DNA from: Bacteriovoracaceae bacterium
GTDB lineage: Bacteria; Bdellovibrionota; UBA1018
Length of the DNA: 6,536 nt
Reading direction: 5' to 3'
Assembly: GCA_947475645.1 (NCBI GenBank)
Contig: CANJNU010000057.1
Coordinates: 1-6,536 of the forward strand
The notes beneath the pieces are model-generated. The model saw only the letters and a list, made by a program, of their open reading frames with translations. It had not been told where the DNA came from and searched no databases. Shown piece after piece: positions 1 to 5,208 of the stretch. Position 1 is the first letter of the stretch, and each line of letters opens with the position of its first letter. The position numbers and the translations under genes are program-made.

Positions 1-819
1 ACTTTTGGAGGAGGGGGGCACACCGCGGCACTTCTGCAGGCGCTCAACGCTCCGCACGGAGTCATTGCGTTTGACCAAGACGAGGGCGCAATCGAGCGCG
101 GTCTGGAGCGCTTCTCTCGCGAGGTGACGGAGGGGCGGCTTAAGCTCATTCATCTTCCGTTCAGTCAGGCGGCCGAGACTCTTTCAGAACACAAGGTTCT
201 TGGCTTGATGGCCGATCTGGGTTTCTCAAGCGACCAGATTGAAGATCCTGCAAGGGGTCTCAGTTTTCTTCGCGAAGGTCCGCTCGATATGCGATTCGAC
301 TCGTCGCATGGCCAGAGTGCTTATGAGTATTTGTCGCATGCGACCGAAAGCGAAGTTGCCCAGGTGATCCTTGAATTGGGTGAGGAGCGATTTTCAAGAA
401 AAATAGCTTCGGCTATTGTGCGGGCGCGAAGCGAGGGCGGCTTGCCAAGAACCACCACAGCCCTGGCAGACCTGATTGTGCGCTCGGTACCGTCAGAGGC
501 TCGTCGCGGTCGTATTCACGCGGCGACCCGCACCTTTCAAGCCTTACGCATTTACGTGAACCGTGAACTCGAAGAGCTCGATCAACTTTTAGAAAAAGTT
601 TTACCCCAGATTGAAATCGGGGGACGTGTTGCGGTTCTGAGTTTCCATTCCTTAGAAGATCGCAAAGTGAAACAGTACTTCAAGCATCGAGAGGGCCTCT
701 TTCGGCAGGTACATAAGAAGCCCATCGAAGCAGATGAATCGGAAGTAGCGCTCAACCCCCGTTCGCGAAGCGCAAAGCTCCGAATTGCTGAGAGGAAAGC
801 ACACGAGGGACCGCGATGA
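1..819 (+). CDS. rsmH: 16S rRNA (cytosine(1402)-N(4))-methyltransferase RsmH (MraW), 5' partial
   Basis: S-adenosylmethionine-dependent methyltransferase that N4-methylates C1402 in the decoding centre of 16S rRNA; cytoplasmic. The reading frame is open from base 1, and 272 residues are visible. The family is usually about 300-320 residues, so roughly the first 35-45 are outside the window. The visible start reads TFGGGGHT, the glycine-rich SAM-binding loop. Further family signatures follow in order: ADLGFSS, ARGLSF, GPLDMRFD (near 280-300), ATRTFQALRIYVN (near 523-561), SFHSLEDRKVK (near 640-670) and NPRSRSAKLR near the C-terminus. An internal GTG at 124 is not the start, because the SAM loop lies upstream of it. 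The stop overlaps the ftsL start (ATGA, 816-819), which suggests translational coupling in a dcw operon, with mraZ the expected upstream neighbour. Identification is from motifs alone, but they are highly specific. Confidence 0.97.
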   Translation, partial: TFGGGGHTAALLQALNAPHGVIAFDQDEGAIERGLERFSREVTEGRLKLIHLPFSQAAETLSEHKVLGLMADLGFSSDQIEDPARGLSFLREGPLDMRFDSSHGQSAYEYLSHATESEVAQVILELGEERFSRKIASAIVRARSEGGLPRTTTALADLIVRSVPSEARRGRIHAATRTFQALRIYVNRELEELDQLLEKVLPQIEIGGRVAVLSFHSLEDRKVKQYFKHREGLFRQVHKKPIEADESEVALNPRSRSAKLRIAERKAHEGPR

Positions 820-1121
820 TCTCAAGAAATTGGGTACCTTTGTGGGTCGTTCCCGTGCTTATTGCGTTCTCGGTTTTGACGGTTTGGCTGCGGCTCTCCG
901 TGGTGCGCACGACTTATCAGATCAACCAAACCGAAAAAAAAGTACGAGAAATGAAGCAATCTAAGGAGCAGATGGAGCTGAAGGTCACAGCGCTTCGCTC
1001 TCCTAAGCGGCTAGAGCTTTTAGCAAAGACACGGTTTGGATTGGGCACTCCCCGGGCCGATCAAGTAATTCACTTAACAACGCCTGCGGAAGCAGACGGG
1101 ATTGTTAAGAATGCTCAATAA
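816..1121 (+). CDS. ftsL: Cell division protein FtsL
   Basis: Small single-pass inner-membrane divisome protein. In the known family it pairs with FtsB/DivIC through a periplasmic coiled coil and helps activate FtsW-FtsI. This 101-residue protein has a short N-terminal cytoplasmic stretch, one hydrophobic segment at about residues 7-30, and a charged, heptad-like region at about 32-62. A conserved-looking segment follows (LRSPKRLELLAKTRFGL, about 60-76), resembling the LxxPxRIExxAxxxLGL pattern of FtsL/DivIC proteins. FtsL sequences diverge strongly, so position between rsmH and ftsI is an important part of the call. The ATG at 816 overlaps the rsmH stop by 4 bases. A good Shine-Dalgarno sequence (GAGGGA, 805-810) lies 5 bases upstream inside rsmH, which supports this start. 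The length is normal for the family. Confidence 0.92.
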   Translation: MISRNWVPLWVVPVLIAFSVLTVWLRLSVVRTTYQINQTEKKVREMKQSKEQMELKVTALRSPKRLELLAKTRFGLGTPRADQVIHLTTPAEADGIVKNAQ

Positions 1122-3102
1122 TTCGGTCGAGGGTTCTACCCGTAGAATTCGTAGCGTCGCGATGATCTGTATTGTTCTTGCTGGAAGTATTCTCTTTCGT
1201 GCAAGTGTGGTTCAGATTTTGGGCGACGCTCGGCTTGAGCAAATGGCTAAGCGTCAGTTTCAGTCGCGAATGCTCATTCGTCCTGCACGGGGCTCGATCT
1301 TAGATCGTAACGGCGAGCCGCTGGCCATTAACCTAGAAGGTCGTTCTTTGGCAGTGAATGCTACCAAGGTCGAGAATCCCCGTTCTCTTTCGCGTCTTCT
1401 GGCGAAGGCGCTCGATCTGCCGGCCCTCAAACTTCTTCCCAAGCTTAAGGCAAATAAGGAATTTCTTTGGATTAAGCGTCACCTCTCCGAGCAGGATTTC
1501 CAGCAGTTAAAGAAATGGCATCTGGTTGATCGAGACGGAGCCGCGACTTCGGGTCTATTGTTAGTCAAAGAGAGTAAGCGTGTTTACCCTCATGGCGAAC
1601 TGGCCGGCCACATTTTGGGAGATGTGAACGTCGATTCCGACGGGGTGGAGGGAATTGAGCTTTGGAAGAATGAGAGGATGCGCGGAAAAGTACTCTCAGT
1701 GAGCGCGATTAAAGACGCTCTCGGACGGCCAACCTTCCTGGACTCGGCATCGCTGAAAAATGTTCAGGAAGCGAAAGATGGCGAGCCGGTTACCTTAACG
1801 CTCGACGCCTCCTTGCAGTTTTCTGTTGAGCAGGAGCTGCGTGCGGCCGTGAATAAGCATAATGCAAAGGGCGGCTCCGTAATCGTAATGAATGCAATGA
1901 CGGGCGAGATCTTGGCTATGGCCAATCAACCCGCATTCAATCCTAACGATAAAAGTGTTGCGCCTGATCGGCGTAGAAACCGCGTATTCACCGACGGCTA
2001 CGAACCCGGATCGACTCTCAAGCCGCTGCTCGTTGCGACGGCGCTCTCGCATGGTTGGAAGCTCACCGACCAAATTTGGGGAGAGATGGGAAAAGGGCTG
2101 AAAATTCAAGGTCGAAAGATTTCTGAGGCTGAGTCACACGAGAAATTTGGTTGGTTGAATCTCAATCGACTCATTCAGGTTTCAAGTAACGTCGGCGCAG
2201 CAAAATTGGCCCTGAAAGTGGGAGCTGACTCGTACTTTGGTACTCTCAAAGCGCTCGATTTTGGTACGAAGTCAGGATCGGGTTTTCCGGGTGAAATTTC
2301 TGGAATGCTTCCTGCTCGAAAGTCTTGGCAGCCTCTTACTTTAGCGAATATTGGCTTTGGCCAGGGAATTTTGGTCACACCCATTCAGATGGTGCGAGCC
2401 TATGCCACGTTTCTGAACGGCGGTTGGTTGGTGCAGCCCAAGATGATTCAAGACGAAGTAGGGGCGCCCGTTGAACAGCCTAAGCGGGTGTTTACCGAAA
2501 AGGTTGCGGCTCAGATGATCGAGAACTTGGAGGGGCCGCTTAAAGAGGGGGGCACTGCTCCGAAGGCAAATCTTCCTGGTTATCGCGTGGTGGGCAAGAC
2601 GGGAACGGCGCAGAAGGTCGATTCCCATACGCACGCTTATTCGAAGTCGAAGTACGTCGCCTCTTTCATTGGAATGCCCATTCATGTTGAGCCTAAGATT
2701 GTTATTTTCGCTTCGGTCGACGAGCCTCGGGGGGCCTATTACGCCTCCGAAACGGCAGCCCCGCTTTTCCGCGAGGTTCTCAATGCGGTTGCGAATCGAT
2801 TTAGTATGCCCACACGCGGAGATTTTAAAATCGCTCAGACTCCTGGTTCCGATCGCGTCTCCACCTCGAGTGCACACCCCGTCGACATCAAGCAGATTCC
2901 GGCATTTTCTCCGGGCGCGCCCCTCTCGCCTCTTATGCCTTCATTAAAGGGTCTTACTGCCAGAGAGGTGCTGCGCGTTCTCGAAGGACGTAAGATTCAT
3001 CTCGAGCTTCGAGGTGTGGGTCGAGTGCTGACTCAGAATCCTCTTGAAAACAGCTCTCTCTCCGACGGCGAGACCGTTCGAGTTCAGCTCACGGAAGAGT
3101 GA
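1111..3102 (+). CDS. ftsI: Septal peptidoglycan transpeptidase FtsI (PBP3/PBP2-like) with C-terminal PASTA domain
   Basis: Class B penicillin-binding protein that cross-links septal peptidoglycan with FtsW; anchored in the inner membrane with its catalytic part in the periplasm. The 663-residue product has a membrane anchor at about residues 13-37. The dimerisation-domain signature RPARGSILDRNGE is at 57-69. The transpeptidase domain spans about 245-580 with all three active-site motifs intact: S301-T-L-K304 (nucleophile S301), S358-S-N360 and K496-T-G498. Residues about 609-663 resemble one PASTA domain (LKGLTAREVL followed by a short beta-rich tail). Enterobacterial FtsI lacks this domain; Bacillus SpoVD and many delta-type PBPs have it. 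The start chosen is ATG 1111, overlapping ftsL by 11 bases; an in-frame TTG at 1102 would add three residues. Neither has a strong ribosome binding site, so coupling to ftsL translation is likely. No key residue is missing. Confidence 0.96.
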   Translation: MLNNSVEGSTRRIRSVAMICIVLAGSILFRASVVQILGDARLEQMAKRQFQSRMLIRPARGSILDRNGEPLAINLEGRSLAVNATKVENPRSLSRLLAKALDLPALKLLPKLKANKEFLWIKRHLSEQDFQQLKKWHLVDRDGAATSGLLLVKESKRVYPHGELAGHILGDVNVDSDGVEGIELWKNERMRGKVLSVSAIKDALGRPTFLDSASLKNVQEAKDGEPVTLTLDASLQFSVEQELRAAVNKHNAKGGSVIVMNAMTGEILAMANQPAFNPNDKSVAPDRRRNRVFTDGYEPGSTLKPLLVATALSHGWKLTDQIWGEMGKGLKIQGRKISEAESHEKFGWLNLNRLIQVSSNVGAAKLALKVGADSYFGTLKALDFGTKSGSGFPGEISGMLPARKSWQPLTLANIGFGQGILVTPIQMVRAYATFLNGGWLVQPKMIQDEVGAPVEQPKRVFTEKVAAQMIENLEGPLKEGGTAPKANLPGYRVVGKTGTAQKVDSHTHAYSKSKYVASFIGMPIHVEPKIVIFASVDEPRGAYYASETAAPLFREVLNAVANRFSMPTRGDFKIAQTPGSDRVSTSSAHPVDIKQIPAFSPGAPLSPLMPSLKGLTAREVLRVLEGRKIHLELRGVGRVLTQNPLENSSLSDGETVRVQLTEE

Positions 3103-3112
3103 GTTCCGCTCT
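3092..3112. other. Short inverted repeats across the convergent ftsI / TPM-gene ends
   Basis: The two convergent stop codons are separated by 8 bases (3103-3110). Two mutually exclusive small hairpins can be drawn here. One has the stem CGGAA (3092-3096) and TTCCG (3104-3108) with a 7-base loop. The other has AGAGTG (3096-3101) and CGCTCT (3107-3112) with a 5-base loop and one G-U pair. Neither is followed by a T tract on either strand, so this is not a convincing intrinsic terminator. It could be a weak bidirectional structure or chance. Confidence 0.25.
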
Positions 3113-3875
3113 ACCAATCCGACGAGGCGCCGCCCCCACCAAAACCGCCGCCTGAACTGCCGCCCCAGCTACTGCCTCCGCTGAAGCCGCCTCCGCCGCC
3201 GAGAGGATCCGATCCCCCGAGTGAGTCCCCGGTGCGACGATAAATGCCGCGACTACTCGATCCAAGCGATAAAGTGTACCCCCACAGTACAATCAAGAAC
3301 ATCAGAAGCAAGCCGATGAGTCCGATCACTAAGGCTTGCTTGCCCTGAGACATCCCGCCTCGCCGATAAGACGGCTCTCCCGGAGCAAGCGGCGTTGGGT
3401 CGAGTGTTTGAATCACAGCCATGACACCTTCGAAGGTGTGGCCGGCGCGAAGGTGGGGAATTAAATTGTCGTCGAGTAGGCGTCTCGACTTCACGTCCGT
3501 AAGCGTGCCCTCAAGACCGTAGCCCACTTCAAGGCGCGTTTTTCGTTCTTTCAGGGCTATCGTTAAAAGTGCCCCGTTGTCGGTGCCCTTCTTTCCAAAT
3601 TTGTAGTTCTCGGCCACCTTCATCGAGTAATCCTCGATAGGCAGTCCCTGAAGGGAGCTCGGAAGAATCACCTCGAGCTGAGTTCCGGTGTGCTTCAGTA
3701 AGGCCTGAATGGCGCCTCGAACGTTTGCGGTTTGCTGCTCGCTCAGTGCGCCGGTCTCATCGCCGATTCCGTAGACCACCTTGGGCATCTTGAAGTCGTC
3801 AGCATGACCCGAGAAAGAGCATAAAAACAGGCCCAAAGCGGCAACGAGCCTTTGGGTGGTGATTTTAAGTTGCAT
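3111..3875 (-). CDS. YgcG-like TPM-domain protein, exported, with glycine-rich C-terminal tail
   Basis: The 254-residue protein begins with a signal peptide (basic start, hydrophobic core about residues 10-22, likely cleavage after SGHA at residue 25). A TPM domain follows at about 33-160, with the family pattern NGALLTIAL (100-108) and then LEVGYGLEGTLTD (115-127). After a proline-rich linker comes one membrane segment at about 182-204. The tail from about 219 is almost all Gly and Ser and ends in GGGGASSDW, the typical ending of YgcG-like proteins. The domain should therefore face the periplasm, anchored by the second segment. TPM domains were named from a plant thylakoid protein (TLP18.3/Psb32) reported to have acid phosphatase activity; the activity of bacterial members is largely unproven. 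It is the last gene of the minus-strand operon, 5 bases after its neighbour's stop, with a good ribosome binding site. LemA proteins are commonly encoded beside such proteins. No lipobox is visible. Confidence 0.88.
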   Translation of the reverse strand: MQLKITTQRLVAALGLFLCSFSGHADDFKMPKVVYGIGDETGALSEQQTANVRGAIQALLKHTGTQLEVILPSSLQGLPIEDYSMKVAENYKFGKKGTDNGALLTIALKERKTRLEVGYGLEGTLTDVKSRRLLDDNLIPHLRAGHTFEGVMAVIQTLDPTPLAPGEPSYRRGGMSQGKQALVIGLIGLLLMFLIVLWGYTLSLGSSSRGIYRRTGDSLGGSDPLGGGGGFSGGSSWGGSSGGGFGGGGASSDW

Positions 3876-3880
3876 GGAAA

Positions 3881-4537
3881 TTATTCCTCTCTTAGCTGGT
3901 CAGAGATGACGTTCTTTTTTTCGCCTTGATGTGGAAAGTGCTGCTGCAGAACCTTACCGATTTCAGTGATGCAGTTGCACAATGCGTCGATGGGCTTTCC
4001 GTGATGAACTCCCCGCACGAGGTCGTCGATGCGAATCTGCCAGTAGGTCTGAGGAATGAGGGGCTGCAGTGCCAAGTCCGGAAGAATGTGTATCTTCCGT
4101 TCAAAGAGCGAAATAAAAATAAGAACACCGTTTCGCTCGGGGCTATTGACGAGTTCTGAGTGGTGAAGGCTAAGAATCGCTCTTTCACGAGTTTGCCATT
4201 GGGCCTCTCGTTTCGATACCCAAAGTCTCTTCAGCGCGGGAATGAAAGAGAGGCTCATTCCAAGGATCAGACTGATGATCTGAGCGGTGAGTACTTCGTG
4301 TACGGTGAACTCTCGGATTCGATACTCTTCAAGCCCAATCAGAGTGACGCTTAAGATCAGAAACCCAAGCAAGCCCATCCAGAGGTGCACCCAAAGGTAG
4401 CCCGAACTCTTCTGTAAAATAACGGGAACGATTTCTGCTGTGGTGCTCGCTTCTGCGGCGTGAACCGCCTCGACCACCCGCAAATGATCCGTCCGTGAAT
4501 AGTGAAACTTCCGTTTTCTTCGTTTGGGGATCTTCAT
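3881..4537 (-). CDS. TPM-domain membrane protein with two transmembrane segments inside the domain
   Basis: The 218-residue protein has a very basic start (KIPKRRKRKFHYS) with no signal peptide. The first part of a TPM-type domain is at about residues 17-43 (DHLRVVEAVHAAEASTTAEIVPV). Two hydrophobic segments follow at about 48-69 and 81-101. The rest of the domain is at about 110-190, including RNGVLIFISLFERKIHILPD at 135-154, matching the family's GVLIFIs..ER.v.Il.D pattern. With the positive-inside rule, both domain halves should sit in the cytoplasm, joined by a membrane hairpin; this is inference. Family members of this type are found next to lemA and YgcG-like genes, as here. The start ATG is 18 bases after the lemA stop and has no clear Shine-Dalgarno sequence, so it may depend on coupling to lemA. 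The biochemical function is unknown. Confidence 0.85.
   Translation of the reverse strand: MKIPKRRKRKFHYSRTDHLRVVEAVHAAEASTTAEIVPVILQKSSGYLWVHLWMGLLGFLILSVTLIGLEEYRIREFTVHEVLTAQIISLILGMSLSFIPALKRLWVSKREAQWQTRERAILSLHHSELVNSPERNGVLIFISLFERKIHILPDLALQPLIPQTYWQIRIDDLVRGVHHGKPIDALCNCITEIGKVLQQHFPHQGEKKNVISDQLREE
3885..3891 (-). promoter_or_regulatory. Ribosome binding site for the YgcG-like gene, inside the upstream gene's last codons
   Basis: On the minus strand the sequence GAGAGGA lies 9 bases before the ATG at 3875. It is formed by the final Glu codons and part of the stop codon of the preceding TPM gene. This supports the chosen start and suggests that translation of the two genes is linked. 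Confidence 0.7.
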
Positions 4538-4555
4538 TTGCGGTCAATCTCAGTT

Positions 4556-5146
4556 TTAGAACTTCACTTTGGGCGCTTCGCGGGTTGCCTCGGCAACTTT
4601 GAAGGTTTCGCGGGGCTGAAGGTGCAAGAAAGTTTGTGCAATGATGTTGCCAGGGAAATAGCGGATCGATTTATTGTAGTCAGCTACGTGGTCGATATAG
4701 CGCTTACGAGCGACAGTAATTCGGTTTTCGGTGCCTTCGATTTGGCTAGAAAGATCGCGAAAGTGGGTGTCGGCTTTAAGGTCAGGATATTTTTCGGTGA
4801 TCATCATCAAGCGGCCCAATGCTTGGCTAATTTGGCCTTGAGCCTGCTGAAATTTCGCGAACTTGGCCGGATCCGAGAGGCTCGATGCGTCCAGCTTCAT
4901 TTGAGTCGCCTGAGCGCGAGCAAGCGTTACACCCTCAAGGGTCTCTTTCTCGTGTTTCGCATAACCTTTCACCACTTCAACTAAGTTCGGAATCAGATCC
5001 GTACGGCGTTGATATTGGTTATCGACTTCGCTCCAAGCGGCTTTTACGTCCTCATCGAGCCCTTGGAAACTGTTAAATGTGGAGCTTGCCCAAAGTACAA
5101 TCAAAAGCAACACACCACCAATAGCGAATGGTTTCCAGTTCTTCAT
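4556..5146 (-). CDS. lemA: LemA family protein
   Basis: Membrane-anchored, mainly alpha-helical envelope protein of undefined biochemical role. The 196-residue product has an N-terminal membrane segment at about residues 7-24 with no lipobox cysteine. The LemA domain fills the rest: LDEDVKAAWSEVDNQYQRR (30-48), DLIPNLVEVVKGYAKHE (50-66), YPDLKA (120-125) and EGTENRI (137-143). It ends in PKVKF, as many LemA proteins do. The length is typical. By the positive-inside rule the helical domain should be outside the inner membrane, in the periplasm. It is first in a three-gene minus-strand operon with two TPM-domain proteins, a common LemA partnership. The start at 5146 is supported by a GGAGA ribosome binding site (5151-5155) 4 bases upstream. 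This LemA family is not the LemA/GacS sensor kinase of Pseudomonas, despite the shared name. Confidence 0.95.
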   Translation of the reverse strand: MKNWKPFAIGGVLLLIVLWASSTFNSFQGLDEDVKAAWSEVDNQYQRRTDLIPNLVEVVKGYAKHEKETLEGVTLARAQATQMKLDASSLSDPAKFAKFQQAQGQISQALGRLMMITEKYPDLKADTHFRDLSSQIEGTENRITVARKRYIDHVADYNKSIRYFPGNIIAQTFLHLQPRETFKVAEATREAPKVKF

Positions 5147-5208
5147 GTAGTCTCCGAATGGGAATATTTCTTGATTCTTATTAAGGAAAAGCCTTTACTC
5201 ACGATGGC
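5147..5208. promoter_or_regulatory. Divergent lemA / murE intergenic region
   Basis: These 62 bases separate two divergent genes and must hold the lemA promoter, and probably one for murE. The middle (about 5164-5190) is rich in A and T. On the minus strand I find the lemA ribosome binding site but no persuasive -35/-10 pair. On the plus strand a plausible promoter for murE is listed separately. An AAGGA at 5183-5187 is 21 bases from the murE start, too far to act as its ribosome binding site. Confidence 0.6.
5171..5199 (+). promoter_or_regulatory. Candidate sigma-70-type promoter for murE
   Basis: TTGATT (5171-5176, 4 of 6 matching TTGACA), a 17-base spacer, then TTTACT (5194-5199, 4 of 6 matching TATAAT). 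Transcription would begin near 5204-5207, almost at the murE ATG (5209), giving a leaderless or near-leaderless message. That would explain the lack of a well-placed ribosome binding site. The match is moderate and could be chance in AT-rich sequence. Confidence 0.35.

Noticed and set aside
124..819. rsmH starting at the GTG at 124
   Set aside because: The frame is open from base 1 and encodes the SAM-binding glycine loop before this codon, so the true start is upstream of the window.
1102..1110. TTG at 1102 as the ftsI start
   Set aside because: It adds only three residues, and ATG 1111 is the commoner start type. The upstream GGAAG is about equally poor for both, so the choice remains slightly uncertain.
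2341..2877. 178-codon minus-strand open frame inside ftsI
   Set aside because: It lies opposite the ftsI transpeptidase domain, whose KTG motif and surrounding residues are clearly conserved; the antisense product shows no recognisable domain and has no convincing ribosome binding site context.
3111..3225. G/C-rich repetitive stretch considered as a DNA repeat or CRISPR-like element
   Set aside because: It is the coding sequence for the Gly/Ser tail of the YgcG-like protein, a normal feature of that family; there are no regular repeats with spacers.
3892..4188. 98-codon minus-strand frame within the split-TPM gene, suggesting a frameshifted alternative product
   Set aside because: The 218-residue frame is intact, matches the TPM pattern after the membrane segments and ends in proper spacing to the next gene. 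The alternative frame is Ser/Thr/Phe-rich with no domain.
4502..4984. 160-codon plus-strand open frame opposite lemA
   Set aside because: The minus strand encodes a full LemA protein with all family motifs, so this frame is a shadow. Its product resembles no family I recognise.
3111..5146. LemA/TPM operon as a recently acquired genomic island
   Set aside because: By eye its base composition and codon choice resemble the flanking dcw genes, and no integrase, transposase, tRNA, inverted terminal repeats or flanking direct repeats are visible. I did not compute composition, so an old transfer is not excluded.
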